Shown: positions 7,199 to 15,594, counted from the first letter of the stretch. The stretch: DNA of 21,663 nt from DASQFY01 sp036397815 (GCA_036397815.1 DASWIE010000104.1:1-21663); one strand, 5' to 3'. The notes: generated from the sequence alone by a model not told the origin. Translations and numbers: made by a program.

Positions 7199-8560
7199 AT
7201 GCGAGCGAACGCCGCCATGGCCGACTGGCGAACCTTCGCCGGCGCCACCTATCGGCCGTTCCGGCTCCTGGCGGTGGCCCAGGGCTTCATTGGCGCCCTG
7301 TCCGGGCCGGCCATCGTCATTCCGCTGCTGCTGGCGCTGGGTGCCCACCCGGCGCTCGCGACGATCCTGGCCGTCCTGCCGATCCTCGGCACAACCGCGC
7401 AGCGCGTCGTGCCTGAGGCGCTGCGCCGCACCGACGGGAATCTGCGTGGCATCGTGGTCCTGCTCGCCACCATCGGCGAGCCGCGCGGGCTGCTGCTGGC
7501 GGGGATCGTCGGGCTGGCCGCGGCCGGCATCATCCCCAACGGACTGGCGATCGGGCTCGTGGCGGTGGTGATGGGAGTCTTCGGCTCCCTCGGCGCCATC
7601 GGCTACGGCCTGCTCCAGTCGTGGTACCAGATCGTACTGCCGGACGCCGAGCGCCGAGTGATCTGGCCCCGCCTGGCGGGCATCACGCTCGGCATCGGAT
7701 CGGTCGTGCTGCTCCCACTGGCGGTGACCATCGATGGCGCCGTCGAGCGCATCGGCCTGTGGGCGTACACGGCGCCGTTCGTGGTCGCGGGGCTGGCCGG
7801 AATCGTCGCCGCCGTCGCTCTGCGACGAATTCCGTCCCCCGGCCGCGTTCGGGTGCCGCGCCAGGCGACCTGGAAGACGGCGGAGGACAACCGCCTGCCG
7901 CGCCTTGCCCGCGTCCTGGTGCTGGCCTCGCTGGCCGCGGGCCTCTCGCCGTTCCTGGCGGTCTACGCCATCGCCGTGCTGGGAACCGGGCCGGGCTTCG
8001 CCATCGCCATCAGCGCGGTCAGCTCCGCCACCCTGGTCCTCTCCTCGATCCTGGTCAGCTCGCAGCTGGTCCGCGGCTCGGCATCGCGCCTGCTCCGCGC
8101 GTCCCTGCTGCTGCGTGCCGGCGCCCTCTTCATGGGGCTCGCCGCGCACCCCGCCAACCCGTTCGCACCGCCGCTGCTGCTGGTCATCGCCGTGCTGCTC
8201 GCCGCCGGCGACACGGCTGGCCAGCTGTCCGCCAACGAGCGCCTCTTCCGGCTGGCGACCGGTCCATCGGTGATCGCCTTCCAGAGCCATTTCGTCGTCC
8301 GCAACGTCGTCGCCTACAGCGGCGGTCTGCTCATCGGTTCGGCTGTCATGCTGCTCGGCGGCTACCCGGCCTTCGCAATCCTGTTCGCCGGCGCGGGGCT
8401 GGTGCGCCTCTCGGCGGCGCGTATCACCGAGCTGTCGCCCGGCGGCGTGAGCACCGCCACCGGGATGGTGGAAACCGCCACCGGACCGGGCACGATCACA
8501 GGTGGTGCATCCGACCCATCGCGACCCGCGGACGACACCCCGACAAGCCAGGACGTGTGA
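7199..8560 (+). CDS. MFS-like multi-pass membrane transporter
   Basis: A 453-aa hydrophobic protein with about ten to twelve predicted membrane segments (for example AIVIPLLLALG, IVGLAAAGIIPNGLAIGLVAVVMGVFG, GIGSVVLLPLAVTI, FVVAGLAGIVAAVAL) and a central cytoplasmic loop (about residues 203-240, RRIPSPGRVRVPRQATWKTAEDNR reads as basic/charged). The C-terminal 40 residues are hydrophilic and Thr/Gly/Pro-rich. The size and two-halves layout suggest a major-facilitator-type carrier, but the classical motif A between helices 2 and 3 is not evident, so substrate and direction are unknown. The ATG at 7199 is preferred because of the -10-like element; ATG 7217 (MADWRTF) is possible. No terminator is seen before the ArsR gene. 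Confidence 0.75.
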   Translation: MRANAAMADWRTFAGATYRPFRLLAVAQGFIGALSGPAIVIPLLLALGAHPALATILAVLPILGTTAQRVVPEALRRTDGNLRGIVVLLATIGEPRGLLLAGIVGLAAAGIIPNGLAIGLVAVVMGVFGSLGAIGYGLLQSWYQIVLPDAERRVIWPRLAGITLGIGSVVLLPLAVTIDGAVERIGLWAYTAPFVVAGLAGIVAAVALRRIPSPGRVRVPRQATWKTAEDNRLPRLARVLVLASLAAGLSPFLAVYAIAVLGTGPGFAIAISAVSSATLVLSSILVSSQLVRGSASRLLRASLLLRAGALFMGLAAHPANPFAPPLLLVIAVLLAAGDTAGQLSANERLFRLATGPSVIAFQSHFVVRNVVAYSGGLLIGSAVMLLGGYPAFAILFAGAGLVRLSAARITELSPGGVSTATGMVETATGPGTITGGASDPSRPADDTPTSQDV

Positions 8561-8637
8561 TGCCGCGTATCCCTTTACCGGTTTCGGTGCCATGCACAAT
8601 CTTTGGTTGTGCCTTGGACCCGGCACCATCGGTCTAC

Positions 8638-8653
8638 TTGCGTAATTGCGCAA
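8638..8653. promoter_or_regulatory. Palindromic ArsR-type operator
   Basis: TTGCGTAATTGCGCAA is a 16-bp inverted repeat with one mismatched central pair, 23 nt upstream of the ArsR start codon. Its TTGCG half may also serve as a -35 (TTGCGT, 8638-8643), with GACGAT (8661-8666) as -10 after 17 nt. Binding of the ArsR protein here would then block its own promoter. Confidence 0.6.
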
Positions 8654-8675
8654 TCAGTGAGACGATGAGCGCCGA

Positions 8676-8969
8676 ATGGAAGCGACAATGACCCAGGATC
8701 GGCTGCGCGACCGGTCGGCCGCCATCGCCAGGGCCCTGGCCGATGCCAAGCGGCTGTGCGTGGTCGAGCGGCTTGCCGATGGCGAGCGCTCGGTCAGCGA
8801 CCTGTCGCGCGACGTGGGCTGCCAGGTGCCGAACATGAGCCAGCACCTCGCCGTGCTGCGCTCAGCCGGCATCGTGGCCACCCGCCGGGATGGGAACACC
8901 GTCTTCTATCGCCTCGCGGACCCGCAGGTTCTCGAGGTCTACCGACTCCTGCAACAGGTCGCCCGCTAG
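8676..8969 (+). CDS. ArsR-family winged-helix transcriptional regulator
   Basis: A 97-aa repressor of the ArsR/SmtB fold. The helix-turn-helix is clear (SVSDLSRDVGCQVPNMSQHLAVLRSAGIV split around residues 39-67), followed by the wing (TRRDGNTVFYRLAD). The metal-binding ELCVCDL motif of arsenic/cadmium sensors is absent; that position reads SVSDLSR. Two cysteines remain, Cys28 (RLCVV) and Cys49 (VGCQV), which could act as a thiol or redox switch. A palindromic operator lies just upstream, implying autoregulation. A thioredoxin gene starts 31 nt downstream, so the regulator probably controls a small redox operon. The start could also be the ATG at 8688 (MTQDRLR). Family assignment is strong; the signal is inferred. 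Confidence 0.93.
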   Translation: MEATMTQDRLRDRSAAIARALADAKRLCVVERLADGERSVSDLSRDVGCQVPNMSQHLAVLRSAGIVATRRDGNTVFYRLADPQVLEVYRLLQQVAR

Positions 8970-9000
8970 GGTCGACGCAGAAAGGACCAGACCACAACCG

Positions 9001-9339
9001 ATGTCGAACGTACGCGAAGCGACCGATGCCAACTTCGACGAGCTCGTCATCCAGAACGACAAGCCGGTGATCGTCGACTTCTGGGCCGCATGGTGCGGGC
9101 CGTGTCGACTCGTCGCGCCGGAGATCGACAAGCTGGCGGAGAAGTACGCCGGCTCAGTCGACGTCGTGAAGGTTGACGTCGACGCCAACCCGCATACCGC
9201 CCAGCACTACGGGATCATGAGCATCCCGACCGTCGCATTCTTCGCGCCCGGCCAGCCGCCGCGCGCCGCGGTAGGATTCCGCCCCGCCGAGCAGCTTGAG
9301 TCAGCATTCGGCCTCGAGGCGCCTGCCAAGAGCGCCTGA
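9001..9339 (+). CDS. trxA: Thioredoxin
   Basis: A 112-aa thioredoxin with the canonical active site WCGPC (Cys32, Cys35) in DFWAAWCGPCRLVAPE, the buried Asp26 and the cis-proline Pro76 in SIPTV. It reduces protein disulfides in the cytoplasm using electrons from thioredoxin reductase. The frame is open upstream to 8890 but overlaps the ArsR gene there; the ATG at 9001 gives the usual N-terminus (MSNVREATDANFDELV). Only a distant AAAGGA (about 16 nt upstream) could serve as ribosome site. It follows the ArsR regulator in an apparent two-gene operon and is closed by the terminator at 9358. The C-terminal tail is slightly longer than usual (EAPAKSA). Confidence 0.97.
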   Translation: MSNVREATDANFDELVIQNDKPVIVDFWAAWCGPCRLVAPEIDKLAEKYAGSVDVVKVDVDANPHTAQHYGIMSIPTVAFFAPGQPPRAAVGFRPAEQLESAFGLEAPAKSA

Positions 9340-9357
9340 ACCCCCGCCCTCCACAGG

Positions 9358-9391
9358 ACGCGCCTGTTCGCCACCGGAACGGGCGCGTTTT
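9358..9391 (+). terminator. Rho-independent terminator of the arsR-trx unit
   Basis: ACGCGCCTGTTC (9358-9369) pairs with GAACGGGCGCGT (9377-9388) over 12 bp with one G-T wobble and a 7-nt loop, and is followed by TTTT (9388-9391). It starts 18 nt after the thioredoxin stop. Confidence 0.88.
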
Positions 9392-9492
9392 CGTGTCGGT
9401 GTCGCCGCTTCTCGCCCAACTGATGGGCGCCACGGCCACGAAAGACATGAATCGCGGCGTTCCCCCCAACTGGTGGGCAGCGTAGCCACGAA
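9389..9492. repeat. Intergenic hairpin plus 28-bp direct repeat
   Basis: Two imperfect 28-bp copies (9415-9442 and 9465-9492, 22 of 28 bases identical) lie 50 bp apart. Each starts CCCAACTG, contains TGGGC and ends GCCACGAA. The first copy is also the right part of a long inverted repeat: 9389-9406 pairs with 9426-9443 over 15 of 18 positions. No convincing gene occupies 9340-9627. A REP-like or regulatory structure is possible. Confidence 0.6.
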
Positions 9493-9614
9493 CACCACCC
9501 TGCGGGTGCGCGTACGCACGTGATCTTGTCCGTTACGCACACCAGTTGTGCAGACGGCGACGTTGCGACCGGTGGTGGGCGTACGTCGGGGATGGGGGTT
9601 GCGATCCGCTCGGG

Positions 9615-9620
9615 CATACT
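9615..9620 (+). promoter_or_regulatory. Candidate -10 element for a leaderless M1-like peptidase transcript
   Basis: CATACT ends 7 nt before the ATG at 9628 that opens a good signal peptide. The longer frame upstream has no family-like sequence, so promoter and start support each other. Confidence 0.45.
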
Positions 9621-9627
9621 GCGGCCG

Positions 9628-11640
9628 ATGCGCCACGCCCGCCTTGTGCCAGCGAAGCTTGCAGCGCTCCTCGTCGCTGCGATCGCGCTGCCCTGGCTTA
9701 TCGGGCCGATCGGGCCGATGCCGGCGCGGGCGGCCGACGGCGGGCTGGTCGTGCTGGCCGAAACCCGATACGAGGTCCTACCCGAGCAATCGAAGGTGCG
9801 GATCACCATCGAGGCGGTGGCGACCTCGTTCGAACCCGATGAGCCCGATGGGCGGATCTTCTATTCGGGCATCACCTTCGCCGTCCAGCCCGGTGCCAGC
9901 AACGTGGCAGCCACGGCGGAAAGCGGCTCACTCGCCGCATCCATCGTCGAGGAGAGGGACGACTACACGACGATCGACGTCACCTTTGGGCGCCGCCTCT
10001 TCTTTGGAGAGAGCTACGCCTACGCGGTGAGCTTCGACCTGGTCGACGCGGGCGGCGCCGGAAACCGCGACTTTCGCATCAGCCGCAGCGTGGTTACCTT
10101 CCCGGTGTGGGCGTTCGGCACGACCGGCGAGCCCGGCAGCAGCGTGCGGGTGGAGATGCCCGATGGCTACGCGCCGGACGTCCAGGGCGGCGAGATGAGC
10201 CGGACCCAGGCCGCCGACGGCGGCACCGTCCTGTCGGCGCATCCGGCAGACCCGTTCGCCTTCTTCGCCTACGTCTCGGCCGAGAGGCCCGGCGCATTCG
10301 TGGGCACCACGCTCAGCCTCCGGGTCGGTTCGGAGACCGCCTCACTCCTCATCCGGGCCTGGGAGGACGATCCGGGCTGGGGCGCCCGCATGAGCGACCT
10401 GATGACCGATGGGCTGCCGGCACTGGAGTCACTCATAGGTGTCGACTATCCCGTCGCTGGCCGGCTGAACGTGGAGGAGGCCGCCACCTCGCGGCTGGGC
10501 GAGTACGCCGGCATCTACAACGACACGACCAACACCATCCAGGTGCGCTACGACGCCGACGCGCACGTGGCGCTGCACGAGGCGGCCCATATCTGGTTCA
10601 ACGGCGACCTCTTTCGAGACCGATGGATCAACGAGGCATGGGCCGAGTTCTACGCCGTCAGCGCCGGCCAGCGAATCGGCGCCAGCGGCGAGATCTATGA
10701 GCTGACCGATGCGCTCCTCGATGTCCGGATTCCGCTGAACGATTGGGGCGCGATCGGGATCGAGAGCCTGGGCGTCGAGCTTTTCGCGTACGCCGCCACC
10801 TATGAGCTGGCGGGGCAGATTGCCGAGCGCACCGACCTGGTCGGGCTGCAGGCCGTGTGGCGGGCGGCGCACGCACGAGAGGCCGCGTACCAGCCGGTCC
10901 ACGCCGACGAACCGACGACGAAGCTGCCCGCCAGGCAGCCGGACTGGCAACGCCTGCTCGACCTCCTCGAAGAGCGGACCGGGGCTGTCTACGTCGATCT
11001 GTGGGACACGTGGGTGGTCAACCAGGAGCAGCAACCGCTGCTCGACGAGCGCAGCGACGCGCGCCGGTTGTACGTCGAGATCGTCGGCGAGGCGGGCGCC
11101 TGGGAGCTGCCCGGATCGATCCGCGCCCAGATGGGTGCCTGGAGCTTCGACGAGGCGACCGATGAGCTGGAAATCGCAGGCGCGGTGCTGGTCCAGCGCG
11201 ACCGGATCGAACATGGCGCCGCGGCGCTGGACCTCGAGGCGCCGACTGCGCTGCGATCGGCATTCGAGGGCGGCGACGGCCTGGGCGCGGCCGCGCAGGA
11301 GGCGAGCCTCGAGCTTGGTGTGCTTGATCTCATCGGCAGCGCCGAGGCGGTCGTGGCGGACGAGCCGAGTGTGCTGGAGCGGATCGGGCTGCTGGGGAGC
11401 GATCCGGTGGCCGATCTCGCCGAAGCCCGCGACGCATTCGAGGCGGGAGACCTCGCCGCCGCCAACCAGGAAGCCGCTGCTGCGACGGCTGCTCGCGGCG
11501 CCGCCGGCGCGCTCGGGCGTGACCGCGTCGTCCTCGCCGGCGCCGCGTTGCTGGGCCTCAATGGCGCCGCGCTGGCGGCGTCCTCGGTCCGGCGCGGGCG
11601 ACGCGGGCGACGCGCGCTCGCGCGGCAAGACCCGGAATAG
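9628..11640 (+). CDS. Secreted, membrane-anchored M1-like (gluzincin) metallopeptidase
   Basis: A 670-aa exported protein. It has a signal peptide (residues 1-35, MRHARLVPAKLAALLVAAIA, cleavage after PARA), a beta-rich N-terminal domain (about 36-230), a thermolysin-like catalytic region with HEAAH (317-321) and WINEAWAEF (333-341), a helical domain, and one C-terminal membrane segment (about 627-645) with an Arg-rich tail. His317, His321 and a downstream Glu should bind zinc. The exopeptidase motif GAMEN of M1 aminopeptidases is absent, with GEYAG in a similar place, so the substrate may differ. The start at 9628 is chosen over 9520 because of the signal peptide and the -10-like element. The MFS gene begins 5 nt after the stop, suggesting one transcript. 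Confidence 0.87.
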   Translation: MRHARLVPAKLAALLVAAIALPWLIGPIGPMPARAADGGLVVLAETRYEVLPEQSKVRITIEAVATSFEPDEPDGRIFYSGITFAVQPGASNVAATAESGSLAASIVEERDDYTTIDVTFGRRLFFGESYAYAVSFDLVDAGGAGNRDFRISRSVVTFPVWAFGTTGEPGSSVRVEMPDGYAPDVQGGEMSRTQAADGGTVLSAHPADPFAFFAYVSAERPGAFVGTTLSLRVGSETASLLIRAWEDDPGWGARMSDLMTDGLPALESLIGVDYPVAGRLNVEEAATSRLGEYAGIYNDTTNTIQVRYDADAHVALHEAAHIWFNGDLFRDRWINEAWAEFYAVSAGQRIGASGEIYELTDALLDVRIPLNDWGAIGIESLGVELFAYAATYELAGQIAERTDLVGLQAVWRAAHAREAAYQPVHADEPTTKLPARQPDWQRLLDLLEERTGAVYVDLWDTWVVNQEQQPLLDERSDARRLYVEIVGEAGAWELPGSIRAQMGAWSFDEATDELEIAGAVLVQRDRIEHGAAALDLEAPTALRSAFEGGDGLGAAAQEASLELGVLDLIGSAEAVVADEPSVLERIGLLGSDPVADLAEARDAFEAGDLAAANQEAAAATAARGAAGALGRDRVVLAGAALLGLNGAALAASSVRRGRRGRRALARQDPE

Positions 11641-11645
11641 GCGCC

Positions 11646-12971
11646 ATGAACCGCTCGGTGGTGGCGGTCCTCTCCGGCACCTTCACCCTGCGATTCAGCA
11701 CGGGCCTGACCGGCGGCCTGCTCGTCTACTACCTGAACGACCTGCCGGCACACGGCGGCCCGGAGGTGAGCTCCTTCGTGCTCGGCCTGATCACGGCCAC
11801 TTACTTCGTCGCCGAGCTGGTGCTGTCGCCGGCCTTCGGCGTGCTCTCCGACCGGCTGGGCGCGCACCGGGTCATGCAGTGGGGCCCCGTCTTCGGGGCC
11901 GTGGCCGTCATCCTGACCGCATTCACCACCAGCCTGCCGGTGATCGGCTTCACGCGCTGGCTCGAGGGCGCGGCGGCCGGCGCCAGCATTCCGTCCATCC
12001 TCGGCTACATCGCGCTGGCGACCGCCTACAACGAGCCGCTGCGGGGCCGGGTGGTGGCCCGCTTCGAGGCGGCCACCCTGGCCGGCATCGGCGCCGGGGT
12101 CGTGGCCGCCGGCTGGCTCTACGACCCGAACGGGCTCGGGCTCGGACGCGGCGCGTTCGTATTGAACGCGGCCATCTACCTCGGGTCGCTGCTGATCTAC
12201 CGCTACGGCGTCGAGGAGCTGCACCACGCCCCGACTGCGTCGGGGACGGCGCCAGACGAGCGGCCGGTCGACTCCGCCGAGCTGCGGCCGCGCCATTTCG
12301 ACCTGCAGCGTTATCGCGCGCTGATGCGGGCCCCGCAGGTCTGGCTTCTGGCCCCGACCTGGATCGCCCTCAATGCGGTGCTGGGCGCCTGGACCACCCA
12401 ATCGGTCTTCCAGCTCGTCCGTGAGCCGTCCCCGCAGTTCAAAGACCAGCTGCTGATGGGCGGGTTCGAGCCGATCCAGATCAGCATCGGCCTGGCGATT
12501 GCCGGCCTGATCTTCTTCGCGGGCCTCTTCTATTGGGGTGGGCGCTTCGGCACCCTGCGCCGCACCACGATCATCGCTGTCGGGCTGGTCGGCGCGCTGG
12601 TGATGGTGGCGGCCGTCTTCGCCTTGAACCATGCGGCGGGCTGGGGCGACGTGCAGCGGCTGGCGCTGGCCGGGGTGGCGGGCGCCGGCCTGTTCGTGAT
12701 GGCCGGGGCCACGCCCGCGGCCCTCGGACTGCTTGCCGACGTGACCGAGAGCCATCCTGGCGACCGTGGGGCGATCATGGGCCTCTACTCCGTCTTCCTC
12801 GGGTTGGGCCAGATCATCGGTGCCCTGGCCAGCGGCAGCGCCGCCGACTGGGCCGGGATCGATGGGCTGCTGCTCGCGAGCCTGCTGCTGATCCTGGTCG
12901 CCGTGCTGCCGATCCAGCGACTTCGCGCATCCGAGCACCTGGTTGGGGTTGCGCCCGAGGCCACCGGCTGA
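11646..12971 (+). CDS. Major facilitator superfamily transporter
   Basis: A 441-aa protein with about twelve membrane segments in two halves separated by a hydrophilic loop (about residues 190-225). The MFS signature between helices 2 and 3 is present as GVLSDRLGAHRV. Helix 4/5 is glycine-rich (GAAAGASIPSILGY; GIGAGVVAAGWLYD), typical of drug/metabolite efflux-type carriers, but the substrate is not predictable. The start is 5 nt after the peptidase stop, so it is probably translated from the same message. There is no strong Shine-Dalgarno. Family assignment is firm. Confidence 0.93.
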   Translation: MNRSVVAVLSGTFTLRFSTGLTGGLLVYYLNDLPAHGGPEVSSFVLGLITATYFVAELVLSPAFGVLSDRLGAHRVMQWGPVFGAVAVILTAFTTSLPVIGFTRWLEGAAAGASIPSILGYIALATAYNEPLRGRVVARFEAATLAGIGAGVVAAGWLYDPNGLGLGRGAFVLNAAIYLGSLLIYRYGVEELHHAPTASGTAPDERPVDSAELRPRHFDLQRYRALMRAPQVWLLAPTWIALNAVLGAWTTQSVFQLVREPSPQFKDQLLMGGFEPIQISIGLAIAGLIFFAGLFYWGGRFGTLRRTTIIAVGLVGALVMVAAVFALNHAAGWGDVQRLALAGVAGAGLFVMAGATPAALGLLADVTESHPGDRGAIMGLYSVFLGLGQIIGALASGSAADWAGIDGLLLASLLLILVAVLPIQRLRASEHLVGVAPEATG

Positions 12972-12986
12972 GGGCCGACGGGCCGC

Positions 12987-12992
12987 TATCCT
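12987..12992 (+). promoter_or_regulatory. Candidate -10 element for proS
   Basis: TATCCT lies 9 nt before the ATG at 13002, with no Shine-Dalgarno between, suggesting a leaderless or near-leaderless transcript. Confidence 0.45.
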
Positions 12993-13001
12993 TCACGCCC
13001 G

Positions 13002-14699
13002 ATGCGCCTGTCACAACTCTTCTTCACAAGCCTGCGCGACGACCCGGCCGAGTCCGAGATGGCCTCCCATCGGCTCCTGGTCCGAGCCGGCTACGTCCGG
13101 CAGCTGGGCAGCGGGATCTATTCGCTGCTGCCGCTCGGATTCCGGGTGCAGCAGCGCATCGAGCAGGTGATCCGCGAGGAGATCGACGCGATCGGCGGGC
13201 AGGAGATGGAGATGCCGGTCGTGCATCCAGCGGACCTGTGGCGGGAGTCGGGGCGCTACCAGAAGATCGGCCCCGAGATGGTGCGCTTCAAGGACCGCGC
13301 GGGACGCGACATGGTGCTGGCCATGACCCACGAGGAGGTCGTCGCCGACCTGCTGCGCGACATCGTGAAGAGCTACCGCCAGCTGCCGATGATCGTCTAC
13401 CACTTCCAGACCAAGTTCCGCGACGAGCCCCGCGCGCGGGGAGGCCTGATCCGGGTGCGCGAGTTCGTGATGAAGGACTCTTACTCGCTCGACGCCGACG
13501 ACGCCGGCCTGGACCGCGCCTACGACCTGCACCACGCGGCCTATGAGCGCATCTTCCGCCGCCTCGGCCTCCAGACGGTGGCGGTCGGAGCCGACGTCGG
13601 CATGATGGGCGGCAGCCTGGCCCACGAGTTCATGGTCCTCAACGACGGGGGCGAGGACACGCTGGTGCTGTGCGAGGCCTGCGATTACGCAGCGAACCAG
13701 CAGATCGCGCGAGTCGGCAAGCCCGATCCCGCGTCGGAAGAGGCCCGTCCCACCGAGGAGGTGGCGACCCCGGAGACGCCCACCATCGCCTCCCTGGCCG
13801 CCCTGCTGGGCGTGGGTGCGGAGCGGACCGCCAAGGCGGCCTTCTTCGTCACCGGCGACGGGCGGCTGGTGACCGCCATCGTGCGCGGCGACTTCGAGGT
13901 GAACGACACGAAGCTGGCGAACGCGGTGAAGGCGGTGGGCGGCCTTCGCCCCGCCCAGACCGAGGAGATCCAGGCCGCCGGCATGGAGCCCGGCTACGCC
14001 TCGCCGATCGGCGCCCACGATACGACCGTGGTGGTCGACGAGCTGGCGGCGCGCTCCCCGAACCTGGTGGCGGGCGCCAACCGGCACGGCTACCACCTGC
14101 TGAACGTGAACGTGGGCCGCGACTTCACGCCCGACCTGGTCACCGACATCACCAACGCACGTGCGGGCGACCCATGCCCCCAGTGCGGCCAGCCGGTCGT
14201 GCTGCGCAAGGGGATCGAGGTGGGCAACATCTTCAAGCTGGGCACCGACTTCACGGTGGCCTTCGGCTCGACCTACCTGGCCGAGGACGGGTCGCGCCAC
14301 CCGGTGGTGATGGGCAGCTACGGGATCGGGCTGGGGCGGACGATGGCATGCATCGTCGAGGAGCATCACGACGACAAGGGGATCGCCTGGCCGAGCGCGG
14401 TGGCGCCGTACGCCGCCCAACTGGTCTCGATCGGGGCCGGCCGCGATCCGGCGGTGCTCGATGCGGCCGACGGCCTCTACCAGCGCCTGACCGATGGCGG
14501 CGTCGAGATCCTGTACGACGACCGCGACGAGTCGCCCGGGGTGAAGCTGACCGACGCCGAGCTGCTGGGCATGCCCTGGATCGTCACCATCTCGCCGCGT
14601 TCCCTCGCCGCCGGGGGCGCGGAGGTGACGGGGCGGGCCACGGGCGAGCGCTCCGTGCGGCCGATCCCGGAGGTCGAAGCTCTCCTGCTCGAGCGATGA
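13002..14699 (+). CDS. proS: Prolyl-tRNA synthetase (bacterial type)
   Basis: A 565-aa class II aminoacyl-tRNA synthetase that charges tRNA-Pro with proline, ATP-dependent, in the cytoplasm; E. coli ProS is 572 aa. Motif 1 lies in the first 80 residues (SGIYSLLPLGFRVQQRIEQV). Motif 2 is RARGGLIRVREFVMKDSYSLD, and motif 3 is MGSYGIGLGRTMACIVEEHHD followed by KGIAWPSAVAPY. Between motifs 2 and 3 sits the insertion editing domain (about residues 230-380, SLAALLGVGAERTAKAAFF) that clears Ala-tRNA-Pro. CPQCGQPV before KGIEVGNIFKLGT is the usual small Cys pair. The anticodon-binding domain is at the C-terminus. It converges on the minus-strand gene at 14718 with only 18 bp between and no terminator seen. 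Confidence 0.98.
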   Translation: MRLSQLFFTSLRDDPAESEMASHRLLVRAGYVRQLGSGIYSLLPLGFRVQQRIEQVIREEIDAIGGQEMEMPVVHPADLWRESGRYQKIGPEMVRFKDRAGRDMVLAMTHEEVVADLLRDIVKSYRQLPMIVYHFQTKFRDEPRARGGLIRVREFVMKDSYSLDADDAGLDRAYDLHHAAYERIFRRLGLQTVAVGADVGMMGGSLAHEFMVLNDGGEDTLVLCEACDYAANQQIARVGKPDPASEEARPTEEVATPETPTIASLAALLGVGAERTAKAAFFVTGDGRLVTAIVRGDFEVNDTKLANAVKAVGGLRPAQTEEIQAAGMEPGYASPIGAHDTTVVVDELAARSPNLVAGANRHGYHLLNVNVGRDFTPDLVTDITNARAGDPCPQCGQPVVLRKGIEVGNIFKLGTDFTVAFGSTYLAEDGSRHPVVMGSYGIGLGRTMACIVEEHHDDKGIAWPSAVAPYAAQLVSIGAGRDPAVLDAADGLYQRLTDGGVEILYDDRDESPGVKLTDAELLGMPWIVTISPRSLAAGGAEVTGRATGERSVRPIPEVEALLLER

Positions 14700-14717
14700 G
14701 CTTAGAGGGGGTTGCCG

Positions 14718-15590
14718 TCAGCGCAGCTGGGGGAAGACCTCCGCGGCGATCCGCTCCAGCTTCGCGCTGTCGTGCACCCCGCGCAGGCTGAACAGGATGT
14801 GCTGCGCGCCGGCCTCACCGAGCGCCCCGAAGCGGTCGACGATCCGGGCCGGCGTCTCGTGCTCGAGGTCGACGCTCTGCAGCGTGCTGCGCTCGATCTC
14901 CTCGTAGGGGCGGCCCAGCCGCTCGCAGTGCTCGCGCAGGACCGAGTACTTGTGCGCGATCCGCTCCGGGCCGCCGAACACGTTGCACGCGTCGCCGTAC
15001 TGCGCCACCAGCCGCAGCGTCTTCCGCTCTCCGCCACCACCGATCATGATCGGCACCCGGGGCCGGCTGATCGACTGCGGCGAGTTGAGCAGGCGGGTGG
15101 CCGTGAGGTGCTTACCCTCGAAGCGTTCGGCTGTGCCGCTCCCGCCGGTCCACATCGCGTGCGCCATCCGCAGCGTGTCCTCGAGCCATTCGAAGCGCTC
15201 GCGCAGCGGAGGCATCGGGAAGCCAAGGGCGGCGGACTCTTCCTCGTTCCAGGCCGCCCCGATCCCGAACCAGGCGCGCCCACCCGAGACGATGTCGAGC
15301 GTGGTGTGGGCCTTGATCCAGACCCCCGGCTGGCGGTAATGGATGCCGCCCACCATTAGGCCCAGCCGCGCGCGCTGTGAATGCGCGGCCATGAAGCCGA
15401 GGGCGGTCAGCCCTTCGAGCATCGGCGCCTCGGGCGGCCCGAGGCCGCGGATCTGGAAGAAGTGGTCCATCACCCAGATGGAGTCGAAGCCGGCCTCGTC
15501 AGCCGTCTTCGTCACCCGCGCCAGGGTTGGACCGATGGCGGCGGTGCCACCCGGCCACGTGAACGAGTTGACCTGGAGCCCGAACTTCAA
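14718..15590 (-). CDS. F420-dependent LLM-class oxidoreductase (Rv1855c-like)
   Basis: A 290-aa luciferase-like TIM-barrel protein. The opening KFGLQVNSFTWPGG, followed by ARVTKTADEAGFDSIWVMDHFFQI, and the block LDIVSGGRAWFGIGAAWNEEES are those of the Rv1855c-type F420-dependent family (TIGR03560 by memory). Such enzymes transfer hydride between F420 and an unknown substrate; FMN use cannot be excluded. The start codon is TTG at 15590, 4 nt after the stop of the DUF427 gene, so translation is probably coupled. No inner ATG gives the full conserved N-terminus. Substrate unknown. Confidence 0.93.
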   Translation of the reverse strand: MKFGLQVNSFTWPGGTAAIGPTLARVTKTADEAGFDSIWVMDHFFQIRGLGPPEAPMLEGLTALGFMAAHSQRARLGLMVGGIHYRQPGVWIKAHTTLDIVSGGRAWFGIGAAWNEEESAALGFPMPPLRERFEWLEDTLRMAHAMWTGGSGTAERFEGKHLTATRLLNSPQSISRPRVPIMIGGGGERKTLRLVAQYGDACNVFGGPERIAHKYSVLREHCERLGRPYEEIERSTLQSVDLEHETPARIVDRFGALGEAGAQHILFSLRGVHDSAKLERIAAEVFPQLR

Positions 15591-15594
15591 GCGG

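Noticed and set aside
6974..8653. 559-aa minus-strand open frame
   Set aside because: It lies opposite the MFS-like gene and has a Gln/Asp/Gly-rich, domain-free sequence; only its last 53 residues form a credible zinc-ribbon protein.
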